Origin: Marthasterias glacialis
Taxonomy: Eukaryota > Echinodermata > Asteroidea > Forcipulatida > Asteriidae
Direction of reading: 5' to 3'
Length of the DNA: 64,000 nucleotides
Assembly (NCBI GenBank): GCA_911728455.2
Contig: OU452224.1
Location: 27,830,187 to 27,894,186, forward strand
Shown here: piece by piece, positions 1-14,600 of the stretch
Position numbering within the stretch: position 1 is the stretch's first letter
Layout: each line of letters starts with the position of its first letter
Notes under the pieces: generated by a model
Databases searched by the model: none
Seen by the model: the letters and a program-made list of their open reading frames with translations, nothing else
What the model was told of the DNA's origin: nothing
Translations under genes and position numbers: made by a program

Positions 1-272
1 TAGAGAGTATTATTACATGATATAATACTCCAACATGGAGAGTCTAAATACAGTCAACTTTCTACTTCTCGTGGACTTTCGGCTACCATTAATTAAAAGA
101 TTCTCGTTTAAATACAAAAACATCGATATAAAGCGTCATCAAACCATACAGTTTGCTTTGCAAAGAGCTGGTGTGTCTTTGGCCGAAGAAGCCTTTTTAG
201 AGAAGGATCGCATCAGCGTGTGTTCACTGTGTGATCATGCTGTAAGCACTATCAACACAGTGTGTGCACACA

Positions 273-473
273 CAGGGGCGTAGCTCGATTGGTTTCACTG
301 GGAGGGGGGGGCATTGTTTTTCAGTGAGAGGGCCCAGGGTCATGCTTGTAATGACTTGCATGTATCCGGATTTGTTTTCATGGGGGGGCACCTAGGAGGG
401 GCACTGGAAAGTTTGAAGCATGTGCCCCCCCCCCCCCCAACCCACCCTCCCCCCGTGGCTTCGCCGCGCACTG
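273..473. repeat. hAT-like MITE remnant with G/C runs
   Basis: The left end reads CAGGGGCGTAGC. The right end, read inward on the other strand, starts CAGTGCGCGGCGAAGC, which resembles hAT-type termini (CAGNGGCG). The interior has long G and C runs like the better copies at 3768 and 57378. The flanking 8-mers do not match, so the boundaries are uncertain. Short open frames across it come from the homopolymer runs and are not genes. Confidence 0.35.
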
Positions 474-597
474 TGTAGAAGATTGACACCGTGACTTGGC
501 CCAATGTGGACACACTGTGAACAACATGACAATAATTATGATCTCTTTCCAAATGCACTGTGGGATCAATGTGCCTTTTTTATGAGGGAGACAACAC

Positions 598-850
598 TGT
601 TAACGTACACCCACTGTTTTCAAGACTCGGTTGAAGACATTCTTGTTTAAGGAAGCTTTCGACTGAGGCTTGAGGGTGGACATGCTGTTTCCCTATTTGC
701 ATTTTGCTCATCCGACCCCATCTGACATTATGAATGTATTTGTGTTTAATATACTCTGGTTAATATATATTTGTTGTAGATATTATCATAGCGCCATGGA
801 CGCCTTTTTGTCCAATACCGGCGCTTTATAAGTTGTCATTATTATTTTTT
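598..850 (+). mobile_element. LINE 3' end remnant (CR1/L2-like)
   Basis: Translation from about 618 gives FKTRLKTFLFKEAF followed by a stop, a pattern typical of the C-terminal end of CR1/L2-type LINE ORF2. A 3' UTR-like segment follows, ending in GGCGCTTTATAAGT and ATT repeats. The RT domain is absent, so this is a heavily 5'-truncated copy. It lies just downstream of the receptor gene's last recognised exon. Family assignment is inference from the short tail. Confidence 0.5.
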
Positions 851-866
851 GTACCGTTCTGATTAA

Positions 867-882
867 CTTTATTTACATACCT
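867..882 (-). promoter_or_regulatory. Overlapping stop, AATAAA signal and alternative splice donor
   Basis: On the minus strand, GAG|GTATGT is followed by AAATAAAG. The same bases hold a plausible 5' splice site, the TAA stop and a canonical polyadenylation hexamer. Choosing between splicing and cleavage here would switch the receptor's C-terminal tail. Which is used cannot be told from sequence. Confidence 0.4.
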
Positions 883-2684
883 CAGGTATAAACTTTCTCT
901 TGGCTCCTCTGCCTCGATGCTTTCCCGTGATTTTCCTCTTCGTCTCGGCATCCACTTTGTTGTTAGCCTCCGGTTTGGTCTTCAAAGCATACAGTTTGGG
1001 CACATACAGTAACATGAGTGGCACATACCCAGAGAAAATAATACCCACCACCAGAATAAATGGTCGAGTGTGCTTTCCGTCCTCGATGGCGAACTGGATT
1101 CCAATGGTTGTCACCCACACCATGATATGGACAATGAAAGAGAAAAAGATGAACTTCCCTTCTCTAAAGTTATCCTCCTTCTTTCTCGTCTTGTATGCAA
1201 TGAAGAGGCCAAAGATATCAAGTAGAATACTATAACTGAAGGACAGAGCAATGGCAAATAGTTCACCTTCAAGACAATCCACATAAACGACTCTTGCCGT
1301 TTTATCTGGTTTCCTGGATGATTTAGGAAGCCCAGTTACAAACCAAACGGCTATAAATGCAAAATAAACAGATGTAATCAGTAATATTATAAAGACTCGC
1401 TTTTTGACAGTCACATATTGCCTTCCTTTGTATGTGACGTAGGCAGTCAGAAGTAAAGTTCCTTGTAGCAAAGCCACTGGTAAAAGTTGCAATCCAGCTT
1501 TTACAACACAAGAAATGTCACCAGTAGAAAGCAAAGGCATCCATGACGTAACAAAACATAGGACGGCAGACATTAAAATGGCGATGTTGTGCCCGGCATG
1601 AGCACACACCACAACCCGAGTGTTACGTTTATGGAGGAAAATTGTCCCAAAGATGCCAGCAATGAGGATTCCGGGGGCCGATACAGCTAAAATGACGACA
1701 CCCAGCGGACTGTCTGGAGTAAGGTACACGGCGGGTAGAAGGGCGCACCCAGTGCGCTCTGTGTTCACAACTTCTTCACTCAGGCAGATTGAACACGTGA
1801 GGGCGTTTGTATGTGAAGTGTAGTGGTCATCAGGGCATTGGACGCAATTCCAGCAACACTCTGAGTTGGACTGGCTGCTGCTGATGCGACGGTATCCAGG
1901 CTGACAGGGGTCGCTACAGATGGAGATAGAGGGCGCTTCTTGTGGACATAAATCCTCACTAGGCCAAGTTATAGAAGCATTGATTGTAAATGCTTCGTTA
2001 AAGTTCCATCCACCGATTCTTTGAGTAACTGTCTCATTGGAACATAACGAAACAGGTTGAAGATTAAACACATCATATGAAGCGCTGGATCCTAAATCAC
2101 CACCAGCCGTTAGTTCTATTCTGTATCCAGAAAAACCAACAAAACTGACATTCTTCATAAGAGACAATATGTCCCTACCATTGACAGCATCAGAGCTTGT
2201 ATTACACATCGTTGCGTTGCACTTCAAAGCATCATGAAGAGCAAAAGCAACTACATACACAGAATCAAGAATGGAAGAAACTAAATTTCCTGAAAAGAGA
2301 GTGTCTTCCTTTGGTAGAATCTCATGACCAGTACATTGCCTGGTGAACAAACTAGAGTTATTCGATCCTTCATTGATATAACAATTAAAGGTATCTTGCC
2401 AGTATTCATTCAAAAATGGATCCCGATATTCAACGCTACTCGGTGAGATTTGACGAAGGTAATTCATAAAACCTTCTACTTCTTTGGCTTGGTAACGCAG
2501 CCCCAACATACCACGAGCTACCCTAGCAATTCTCGTATCTGACGTCAGAACGGGAGAGGCGGTCCAACCATCTGTGCCAATAAATGTATAACCAGTTGCA
2601 TTGAGTTCTGCGAAGGCGTTCAGAAGACGTAGCATAGGAGCTTCATTTGCAAATGCTACAATCACTTTGATCTTTGGAAAAGCT
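869..2684 (-). CDS. Receptor exon 5: rest of ligand domain, Cys-rich linker and 7TM
   Basis: The acceptor GTTTATTACAG at 2685 is followed by AFPKIKVIVAFANEAP and IGTDGWTASP, so the open frame upstream to 2803 is intronic. The exon carries the remaining lobe 2 region, the cysteine-rich linker (CSDPCQPGYRR, CCWNCVQCPDD, CSIC) and all seven membrane helices without introns. It ends FIPEVCK-stop. GAG|GTATGT at 881/880 is a near-consensus donor, so the tail could continue into an exon outside or near the left edge. AATAAA overlaps the stop, which favours termination here. Confidence 0.9.
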
Positions 2685-5600
2685 CTGTAATAAACGAGAT
2701 CAAAAAGAGTTAAAAGCAAGTCACATTTTGTTCTATGTTTTTGGTCGTTACAAGCACAAGTTCCTAATAGTACATTACAGCACAACCTATAGTTATTCAA
2801 CAATGTAAAATATGTTTGTACAACAATAATGTCCCATTAAGTTCTGATTGGGGAAAGTTTCTGCGGCTTTTAAAAATCATGAAAAATAAAAAGTGCCGTT
2901 TCGAAATCAATTTGCATAAACAGATCAATTTTTCATTAATTTGTTTTGTTTTTACAAGAGGAGTATAATGATGTATTTATATTGCAACTTGATGATAAGC
3001 TTGATTGTTTTTTGCACAAAGGACTATTTTTTTTTATTTGTCTGGCCACCTGCTGAGTTAAAAACAAAACCGCCCTCAGGACTTTCGGTAAGAATGTAAA
3101 AGAATCCGCTATTCGATCGAAATAATGATAGATTCAATACAATGGCTGGGCACGGCTATACCAGCATGTGGAGACGATGATAGGGCGCCCTCATTGTTTA
3201 GCTCAACTAACCGGATTTCGTTGACGATATCAAGAAGTTCTTCACTGGTAGTACTGCTCCCAATGCGACTTTCCAACGCGACACACACATTATTTGCTTT
3301 CGACTTCTCCAGGAAACTCTCTAATCCTGGAACACCGTACGCCAAGTCATCTGATGCTACGGTGGCCACTACAGACCAGTTGAAAAACGTGACAATGTCG
3401 ACCAATGCAGCGGCTTGGTAAATATCACTTGGGACCACTCGCGTGAAATAGCTACAAACAAGACAAAACGGAATGGTTATTTGGGGTTGAATCTTTTTGA
3501 GCTGTTACATTAAAAAAAGCACAGTTGGAACTAGGCTGGAGACTAATGTCGTAGAACAGAGTAGTATTATAGTACCAACGTGACTGAACACTCTGCAGGA
3601 TGGAAAAAAATGAATAGACTCAGAAAAAGAGATGAGATGAGCTGGAACTGAATCGGGGCAATGTAAATTCGTACAATCTAGCTAGTAGGTTCGAATCCCA
3701 TCCAAGTAACAGGCCTATGCCTGTGGATTTTCCACTTACGAAAGTACAGAGTAGATACATGTACAGTAAGTTGCGTAACTAAGGGGTGCACAGGGGGGGG
3801 GGGGCACGCCCCCCCCCCCCCCCATTTGAAATCTGGACTTTCGAGATTAAAAAATACCAGAATAAAATGTTACATTTTATGAGCATTTACATTTACGTAG
3901 TAATTTCGATGTTTTTTAAACTATTTTTATTTATTTACACACATAATGTATTTTGTTTTACGTCAACACGTCAGAAAACACTGAAAAGAGGCTCGTCTAT
4001 GAACAATACACGCGGAAACTACATTTTTAATTGGCCAAAAGTGCCCCCCCCCTAGGAAAAATGGTGCACCCCTTGTGCCCCCCCCCCTAAAATTTTACCC
4101 TAGTTACGGCGCTGTGTACAGTGCTTAACACACACATCAGTGTATGGGTAAAACGTATGATAAAGCTAAGACATTATGCGGCATCGTGCTGTTCATTTTG
4201 CAGTCGCGACTGAACCGCATCAATTAGCAAAGGAACTCGGTGACGTGAGACTAATTATGGTGCATCTTCTTAGTGATTGGTGATACAGCGTGTTGGTATC
4301 TTAGTATAAGCGATTGTTAGATTGTATTTCGAACTTACCGAGACCTGTTTTACTCGTTCCAGCTTGTCTTCTCTAGTATCAGTTAAACTGAACAGAGACT
4401 GGCTGGATCAGCTTTTACTAATTAATATAACCGTTTGTTGATGTTGTTGTTTTGTTGTTTTGCTGTTGTTGTCGTCTTCATAATAATAATAATAATAATT
4501 TGGGATGCTAATCATCCTTACTGGCAGCCGAGAAGCTGAATTGCGAAGGACAATTTCTTCTATTTTATATGTGTACGAAACAAAATCAACAATGGCCGAG
4601 GCTTGTATGACATTGGCAATTTGATGGGCTATTTTAGTTGTGGCTGTAATAACAGACTCGTTGTATTGATAATTTGATGACAGGTTGATCTATTATAACC
4701 GAGCTGGTTCAACTTGACAAGTCATCAATAAGAGACATCCATCATTTATGTACAACTCCATAGGCCTACCTGAAGCTAGAGTGGCTGAGTTGCTCACTGG
4801 TTGCAGAGTAACTAATCTCTGGTAACTCAAATAACTCAAAAAGACTCGCCACAGATATCGCTGCGTTACTTGTAGCTGGACCAACTACCGACACGATACT
4901 TCCCAATCTGTCAGTGCTGGTTTGTTTCGTTGAACTGTAAAAGGACAGAATGGGATAAGTTTATTTAAAAAAAAAGTGAACGTTATATCACTGGACATTA
5001 ATTACTCTCATGCATCTTCGCTGGTTGTTAGTGACAACTATTTTATGGGAACAATAGAAACAACCTTGCTCCAGCGTGGTCATTATGGTTCAATCAAACA
5101 CCTGTACACACACACAGCAAAGACATAAGGCATAGCATGTAGACATGGCCGACATTTCTGTGGATAATAAATAAGTCAACAAATAAAAACGCATCGCCTT
5201 ACCGACTGAGCACCTGGCTACACGTCATGTATGACGTACAGACACACTGTGTAGTTTGTTGATATTGACCGAATTACCTAGGGGCCTTATCCATATCTCA
5301 AATTACAACACACCTCTTCCTGGTTCTTTATCCTGATTGGCTGAAACACGGTCGCGTGGGGTGAACTAATATAGCCCAGTGCATGAAATCTGCACTACAC
5401 GCACCGCACGCGCTTCAATTTGGGGGAAATTGTTCGCAAAGCGGGAAATAGTTTCAAAACCCCAAAACTATTGACTGGTAAACAGCGCCCTCAAGAGAAC
5501 GAAAATGGCGGCGTCTGCGGATCGAGAACAATATCCGGCTAAAAAACCGCGATTTACTCTTCTAACCGACATTTTGGACTGCGGTGTGTTATAAAACACA

Positions 5601-8581
5601 TATGGACTGGCACTACTCGGGCAATAGTGCACGTCTATGCACCCCTCGGGCCTGTGAGTGACCGGGAGAGGGTCTTATTTCCCTCGGCCTTTGGCCTCAG
5701 GAATAGGACCCTCTCCCGGTCACTCACATGCCCTCGGGTTGCATAGACGTGCACTATTTCCCTCATTGCCAGTCCATATGTGTATAATAAGTCTGAGACG
5801 TCTCGAAAACAAATATTCTAAAATTAATGCAAGAAGTTAACCGACAACAAAGAGGCTCCATCCCATTACTATTTTTGTTTTACTCACTCGTTTTTACAAG
5901 TTCCAAGGTGGGCTGAACTAGTGATGAAATCGAGGGATGATGTCACCGCGACGTTAGGGTTACCGCATGTATCTTTGATGTGAAATCCTGCATCAGGAAA
6001 ATGAAAGGAAAATGGGGAGTTAAAAGGCCATCTAGGCTTGCTGTAATTATTCCCAAAATAGAACTTGGAAAATGTACTTGGTAGAATCAGAATGACTTTC
6101 GTTGTACTGTGGTTGTACTTTGCTTTAATGCGCAATATCGCCCTCTATCTGTTTTCAATTTCCTCGGACACAAAGTCCGGACTCCTCCAACTTACTTCTC
6201 GTCAATTTCTAACGATGTGGACAATATCAATCATAGTTGGGCAGTTCTAATTATCTGGGGAGGTCAAATGTTTTTGTGGCAACTGTTCTCCAACCTCGAT
6301 TAAAGGAACAACTGTGCATTGGTGGTGGTGGGGGGGTACACGTCACTGATCCCCCGAACAAAACGTGACAAGAGCAAACAATAATATAGCGTTTCTAGGA
6401 GGGCATTGTTAAGAATACATGTTTTATTTGTAAGAAGGTATTGCAAAAAGACTAGCTCAGTTCTTAAGACTAAAATGTTATGCAAATTAATGGAGACGAC
6501 TGCTCGTAAATGATGCATGTGTAATTTTCAAAATGCCGACCCCCGCCGTTATGTATGCCTATTTGATTGACGAGAACTGGTAACAACTCAAGTGTGTATA
6601 ATAGTCAAAATTAGGCTGTGAATAAAAACATCGTTACCGGAGAGGTCCATGAATAAAACTACGATGATTAGTTTTACTTAAAGGCTTAGGTTTCTGATCA
6701 ACTGGTGACATTCCTCTCAGAATTATTCTCCCTTATTGAAAACTGATCAGTCATGATATTTCGCTTTCTAATTTAACGCAATGTTATCGCTTCATCATAA
6801 ATTTAAAGAAGTCATCAACAGGTTTCAGTTCCTTGAAATAAAAATCCAAATTTAAAGGCTTGGAATGGTTACGACTTTGCACTTTGAGTCTTTAGTTCAG
6901 CCGGGTTATATGTCCTCATAGACGGTAGGTCCCTTTGCCTGCAATCTTCCTGAGTTTAACGGAAATGCAATATTCCATCCATCTTCTTCTAGCAAGCGTT
7001 TAATAATCCTCATGTGTTTATCTTTTGCATTAAGGAGGTCTACTTCCCTTGCGTCTCAACTTTCTGTTTTGCAACCTTCATGAAAGACAACAAAACAGTG
7101 AGTAACCCAATCTACATCACTACTATCTACTGACAGGTCGCTTTAATACAATCCCAGGCTGTCTTTGACACTAATAAATTGTCCAATGTGATCGCACTTT
7201 ATTAACATTCTTCTGAGCCGGGCAACCGAATTATGCAGTCGAAAAGAGCCGTCGGGTTTTAAGTCGCCACACTTGCACTTCAAAATGAACCCAAACACAT
7301 GTTTGTGGAAAGGAACGAAACGTATCTTTATCAAAAGCAGTCTTGTCCTCATTTAAAGTGTCTGAACTTGATGTATAAACACTGTGACAGCTCGGACGTG
7401 TTTATGTGATAATAATTTGTATATGAACTATCAGCTAATCTAAATAAAAGAGGAATGTTGATGTTTTGGAGTGGCAGGACTTTACGGTCTAGCAATGATA
7501 AAAGTACTGGGTGATTTGTACAGTAGAACGTATCAATGGCGTTCATCTCAACGGACTCATGAATTGACTCTAGAAACGAACTGAACACTCGTCTGACACG
7601 GAATAGTTTTGTGAGCTACAGTCCGCTAGTTTCACTCGGCAGTTACGTCATAAAATAAAGTTGAATTGTGCGTGTATTTTATTTACTTTTTCCAAAGCGT
7701 AAACATGGATGAACGGTCTGATATAACAAATAATTTCAGATGTAAATCTGAAAGAAAATGTTTTTTTTAAGAATAATGTCATAGTCGTGTTGGTTAGAGT
7801 TAATTTTTAACCAAAATATATATTTGTTGTAATTGCCGCCTACTGTGCCCTTAGTATTTAAATCAAATACTTTAAATTAAACACAAAATACGTAATAAAC
7901 AAAATAAATACAGTAAACATTTTTTTTTTTTCAAATACACTCAAACAAATACACTCGACATGAAACCTGATTGCTTCATAATCACAAAGTAAAAATAGAA
8001 TTTACATGAGCTTCGTCTCGAAATCCTTACATAAAACCTGGTTAAAATAGAATCCATCTGAACCAATATGGGAATAGTGGGCTACATTAACCATTTAATG
8101 TTAAACATGTAACATCCAACATTTTGCAACAGCCTTGCGTTTGAAATCTACCAGACTTTTCAATAAAGACAAAAATAACGATGATACTAACCAGATCGAT
8201 CATACACCCTTCAGGGTAATGCTTAAGGTACCAGTACCCCCATCATCGTGAGTTTATACATCGTTACAAGATAATTCTAGATCTTGATGTAACCTTAAGA
8301 CAAACATGGAATCGTTTCACCATTTCCCTTTCAATTGATCATCACCGTCTTCTTGAAAAGGTCAGGCAATTTTGTAACCACAGCCTGTTAACGATACACG
8401 TTTTACTTTAGCGATTTTAATGCAATAGTGATGATGGTCCGTAAGGAATTGTATACCCTTGGCACTTTGAGATATAAAGCGGCAGTAATTACTAACTGAT
8501 CTTGACGTTCAAGAGCCCAACGTCCAGAAATTGTCATTGTCTATTAAGCTTTTGTTTTTTATTCTTTTCTATTTGTATTTG

Positions 8582-8612
<31 letters not shown>

Positions 8613-8617
8613 GTATC

Positions 8618-8651
<34 letters not shown>

Positions 8652-11600
8652 TAATGACCGACACAAACACTTAACCTTTTGGCTCTAACAACTGCTCCTT
8701 AGCCAGAGGATGTAATGCACTAAAACTCTCTTTTCATATTAGCACAAGAAGCAGTTATTGTCAGTTGCAATCTTCGGGTCGAATCCGTAAGTCTTAAAAA
8801 CAACACAATTGTGTCTATGTGGAAACTTGCTTTTCCTTTCTACCCCCCCCACCACTTTTTTTTAAGCCTACTTGGTCGACGTTGTTAAAAAGTATGTGAT
8901 AGGCGTCCATTCGTTGCACATATCACGGTAGGGCGTATATGTAATATAACCAACATGTCAAAATTGCAGGTCATTATGTCGTTTTATTTGCGAGAAAACG
9001 GTAAAAATGCAATCTGCATATTTGTACGCATTTTTAGGCTGGTCTCATGTCACAATATTAATATGTTTATATTTTTTTTCCCCATTTATTATTAAAAAAC
9101 GATAACACTTCAGGCAGAAATATTTCAAGGAAAGTTTTCAACCATCACTATCTTTTATTATGTAAGGTGTTTGTAAATTTGTAGACATCTGTAAAGATAT
9201 GTTTCTATTTTCCCAATGTTGAGCTGGGGCTTTAAGTTCTCTGATGGCCTTTTATAAATAAAAATAATAAAAAGAAAATCATTTATTTTGATTTGTTGAC
9301 AACCAGCCAATGCTGAAAACTGTGGCCGTTAAAACAAACCTCTTTCAGACCATCGTAATTGGGATTCAATTCCACTGTTTGGTGCCAGCTCCGCTCAAAA
9401 TCAACATTTCCATGAACACACAAAGACAAATGAACAATCTAATGTAAATCGCGTGTTATTTAAGCGCCGTTTGATCTCAGGATATTGACCTGTCGTCAAA
9501 CATTGCATTAAATTACCGTAAATTAAATTTAATCTAAATAAAGGATAATGAGTTTCGGGAGAATAGCAGCTGCAAAAGGACTTGTCTGAATTTATAGCCA
9601 CGAAGAAATTGAAAAGTCAGTCCCATTCCATAATCAAATCCCCCTGCTACGTTCCTTGTGTGGTTCAACTGCGGTTCGTATACAGTACGTCCACGAACAA
9701 GTGTCAAGTGACGTCAATGATCGTCACAGCAGTACAAACTAATGTGTTATTGTATACATTGACAGGAATAATGTGCGTGAAGTTCACGATGACAACCAAG
9801 GAATCTAGAACAAATATTTACTTGCAAATGCTATTTTAAATTGCTGATAGTTTTACGTACAGATGAAATTGAATTAATGTAGATCGACATTGGCTTCAAG
9901 AAATCATTGCATTAGTTTGTAAACTTGCAAGTATTTTATATATGGGTAAAACATTCACTACACATTACAAAGTACATATTAAACGTGTCTTCTTAAAAGC
10001 CGTTCGCCTGAGCGGTAGTGCAGGAGGGGTAAAGCTTCTGTTGTTTATGCTTGCCCGCTGGGTGCTCAGGATTGATAACATTACAGCTTGCTTTGACACA
10101 CACTCTAAAACGCCGCGGGTTTCACCGGGAGAAGTTTATGGTTCGTACGTGACATTGTACACACTAGCAGGTCAACACGACCGAAAAACCGGGTCAGAAA
10201 GAACAGGTTTTTTTTACTCAGCTTCCGGTCATTTTGACCTCAAATTGGGTCAAGCTGCCAGTAATGGGTGTGGCCGATACAGCCCTTTCTCCGCGTCAAT
10301 TCTAACCCGGTCTGTTTTGAAATCTATCCACAAAGCTGAATGAACATGAATGAACCTACCAGTTATAAAACAGTGAAGATTTCCCCAAGTGGAATATTCA
10401 AACGCGGGATAACATACCCAACGTTGTTTTTAAATTTACTGCAAATACATTGAGTAAGTATTTGTGTTTAGGAAACATCACAAAAAACACTGTTTTTGAA
10501 TTGCATTATAATAATCTGACGAGTATGAAGAAAATGCGTTATAATGTGATCATGTTTACATGTAACGGTTTGAATAAACGATAACAGTTGATCTCAACTT
10601 GCGCATACCTTTTTCATAAATTGTACATTTTATGAAACTTCTTGAAATCCTGTACCACACCTACAATGCTAAAAATATTCCTACTTGAAATGTTGCTGTA
10701 AAATTACTTCAAGATGTCGTTTGCCGTTTTGTTTTTGTTATGAACAGACATGTAAGTTATACGTCTCGGGTACTATCTCTAGAAAACGAAAGCACCGTCA
10801 TGTGTTTGTCTTAAGAAGTACCGTAGGCTTTCAAAGGGAATTGGGGGGGGGGGGGGGCTCGCTGACAGATAAGTTTCTTCGAGTCTGTAAATGCTGCCTG
10901 TTGTTGCTCAGTTGTCCACATCTGCGCACACTGATTAAACATTGAAGGAATGTGCTTGTATATCTTACCACTTCATCTAAAAACGTCTGAAGTAAACGTA
11001 CGGGACTTTTAAAGCTGGGATTTAACACTGTTTGTCTAATTGGGCATGAATTATTCCCCAACATGTTCTGGCGTAAATCCTTCCAAAGGCTAATCTTTCA
11101 ATCTGTCCTCTTTCAAATCTCATTTTTGTCGACTTCATATTTGGTTTATTGATTGTGTGTGTGTCTCACGCTTATGTGAGATTTTATTTGTTTTAAATGT
11201 AAAATTTGAAAACCGAAAAGTAATGTTCCTTTATCTTCTCTCAATAATCCGGTTAACAAGCAGAGTTGTTTTTACAGTCTGTTAGAAGTAAAAAATAAAA
11301 TGTGTAATGGCCTCATGTCTCGACCCCAGCAGAATCTCTCTCAACTGCTACTTATATGACAGTTGATTAAATATAAACAAAATTGTTCGGTGAAAATGGA
11401 ACGTTGTATATTTAAGTTTGATGTGAAACAGCTATCGCATATCAGTTAACCACAGCGCCAAATTCATACAGATCTTCATTTTCAAATACCATAATGCAGG
11501 TCTTCACTTTTGTCCTGTAAACTGTAACCATTAATAACATCATTTATATCAAAATTAATGTCTATTAACTCATTGTAAATATCTGGAATTGGAAAGAAAC

Positions 11601-14600
11601 CCAAAACAAGCCATGTAGAGTTAACATCTTAGAGAAGCTTCCACGAAGACGTAACGCATGTTTGGATACAAACAGTAATTATGCTTAATATTTGTTCAAC
11701 ATGACAGACGATATTGGATTTCGGGCATCGTGTTTGCAAAAAGGAACTTGTTGGTTGGTGTTGGGCCTACCGGCAATGATTGCTTAGCCATCCTACAGTG
11801 TATTAATTTAATTATACACATGCGAAATCACAATCCATTATTCTCAATTATGATTTGAGAATTTTGCAGAAATTGTTTAAAATTCCATGTCTTTTTGATT
11901 CATCGTCTTTTTCGTGTTTTTTTTTTTTTTTTTTTCTTCTTTTTTAAAGTTTTATCCATAGACCTAATTACTACTTTCATACTTAGTGAGTTTCTTTTCG
12001 GCGGAAAAAACAGTTCACATTCAAGTATGTTTCACCTTTGCTGGTAATTTTAAAATTGTGTATCGAGTGGTTTGTCTCTTTTTTGCAATGTCACCGTGAT
12101 TTCATAAACTTGAAGTTTTATTTACTGCTTGCTTCATTGTCCTGCGTTGCTCACGCAAACTATGGAATTGATGAAATCAGCCTCAAAGATTGTGGTAACT
12201 TTGTAATGCAGTCTTACATACACAAGAATTGTACCAAAGAAATCGCCAATCGAATCTGCTATTCAATTGTTGTATTCTTTGTTGTATTGTGTATTGTTCC
12301 GTTGCCAGAATGCCGGGCGAGGAAGCTCGCTTATTTTTCAAAATAACTAAATATCTCTTGAAATGCTGATATAATGTGAGATTAAAATACTATAGAAGCT
12401 CAAAACGGCCGAATCAATAGCTTACATACAAAGGCTCAATTGTGCGTATTAACTTCTCGAGGTTCCCGCTCCAGCTACGATTATTAAATGACAAAACAAA
12501 TCTTGAGGTAGAAAGTACAGTCAGTGAACTTATACATCCTGACTCCAATAGTTTATTTTGTAAAGAATTGTGAAGTATTTTCGCTCAACTCTCGTCTTTG
12601 CCTTGCAGTAATCATCATCAATTCGGTATATTACGTTTTCAAAAAAAAAAATTAAAAAAAATAACAAGTTTTAAAAAAGGATAAAAGAAAAATAATATTA
12701 AAGGCATTGCATACGTTTGGTAATGACTCCGAAAATTTATGGCAATGAAAACTTACTTGGTAAGAAGTACAGCAGCTCTGGACAGTATAATGCATTTTGA
12801 GAAACTTTTTTCACTTTGAAGTACTGCGGTTATGGAAAAATTTATCAGTTTTCATCCCCAAAGATTTGAATCTGAGAAGCGTTATGGCCGTAACGCTTCT
12901 CAGAATGTGTATTCCAATGACGGATACTTCTTCATCGTGAACACAACCGCTCCAGATTTTTGGCAATATCTCAAAAACGCTGCCACCATTTCAAATGAAA
13001 TTTTCACAGGTTAGTTTTATGGTATATATTTACAATTAGATAGGTTTAAAACAGACACTAGGCTCCAACTACCAAACGTATGCATCTCCTTTAAAGTGCT
13101 TATCATATGCTTCTTCATCCTGTACTTATTCTATTTAGTTGTCGACATCGCTTTACAAAGTGAAAATATTAATTCAAATCATTAGGTGAAAATTTTCGGT
13201 ATTTTTTTTCTTACATTTAATTTTTATCGTTGAGTATTTTTTTTTTTTTTTTTTTTTTTTTTAACTTCGGACTTTACTTCGAATATTTACAAAGAACGTA
13301 CTCTAAACGATTGGACACTAATAGAAGGGTTTCATTAAAATAAGAGTGCAGGGACTTCTCAAACAAACTCCGAAAGTCAACTGAGGTTTGCGCCGATAAA
13401 GTACGTCATCGGGTCACGTGTCGTGACAAACATTTTATCCAGAAGTCGTTTGAAAAAGTAGTTTGTAAAATTGTTGGTATTGACGTTATGAGTGAAATTC
13501 TAATCAGATGCTCGAGACTCTGTAGAGGGAGATTTTGTTCTTCTTCTTTCTTTAACCCTATCAGGACAGGGCTTTTTTATGTACGGAGACCGGGGGCACA
13601 TAGTGCCCCCTCCGTATTTTCCAAAGTGTTCAACCTATTTTGATGAAACTTGCCACAAATGTTCATTTCACCGAGTTCTACGTGATGACATCAAAAAATC
13701 TCCCAAATTCGTTAATAGAGGGCGTTTTTGGCTCCCCCCCCCCCCCCATTTTCGTGTTTTCCCCATAACGTCTGTATTTTTCGTCCGAATGTTTTGAAAC
13801 TTCGTAAACTTGTACATTTTTACAAAATAAATATAATTTGAACTGGAGTCACCTTTGAGTGCATTATAATCCATTAATATATCCCATTTTGAGGGGGGAA
13901 AAAGTTGGGTTTTTTTGCGTTTTTTCACATAAAAATCAAAATGGCCGCCGCCAAGGGCCCAGGGAGAAATAATAAGGCTTGGTTGACAAATCCAAATATT
14001 TTTGGGGTCTGAAAAGTAAGAAATTAGCATGTTGAAAATATTCTTTTGTACAAAAATTGATAAAATTTGACCCCCTAATTACAAGCTGAAAACACAAAAT
14101 CCAAGACAGCCGCCAAAATGGCGGCCGTTTTGAATTCCAAAACCATTTAAGACTATCACGTGGCTCATCACAATCACTTTTCTGGCAAAAAAATCAAAAA
14201 TAAGTGGAAATTATGTTCATAAAGTAAAAAGAAATCACAACAGTAAAATCGTGTAACCCAAGGTCAAATACTAATGTATGTTGGGTTCATTTTATATAGA
14301 ACACATCGACACCAGTCTACTCTCAATCGGCCTCGATCTCACGACACACATACGCAACTTAGTGTAAATGGAAACATGATTCGCAAGCAAATACAAACAA
14401 ATAAAAAAAAATAACAAAATAAAAGAATGTAGTAGTCTGGGTGAAGCGAACGTGTCGGAAATAAGTTGCGTTTGTTTCCAATAATTGTTGTAAAATAATA
14501 ATATGACAACTCACAGAGTATAGATTACTGTAATAAGCAACAATATTTACATGGTTACGTTTTATCTCAATTAAAGCTTACAAATGTACATGGATAGATA

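Noticed and set aside
340..569. Glycine-rich minus-strand frames
   Set aside because: They depend on long C/G homopolymer runs inside a repeat remnant.
2685..2803. Upstream extension of the receptor 7TM frame to an ATG at 2803
   Set aside because: A good acceptor (GTTTATTACAG) and phase match with exon 4 place this part in the intron. Its translation does not fit the family.
3109..3211. Downstream extension of the exon 4 frame
   Set aside because: The GTTAGT donor at 3211 restores family sequence when joined to 2684. The extension is intronic read-through.
12832..13014. Small gene in intron 1
   Set aside because: The frame lies wholly inside a TTAA-flanked MITE with inverted ends.
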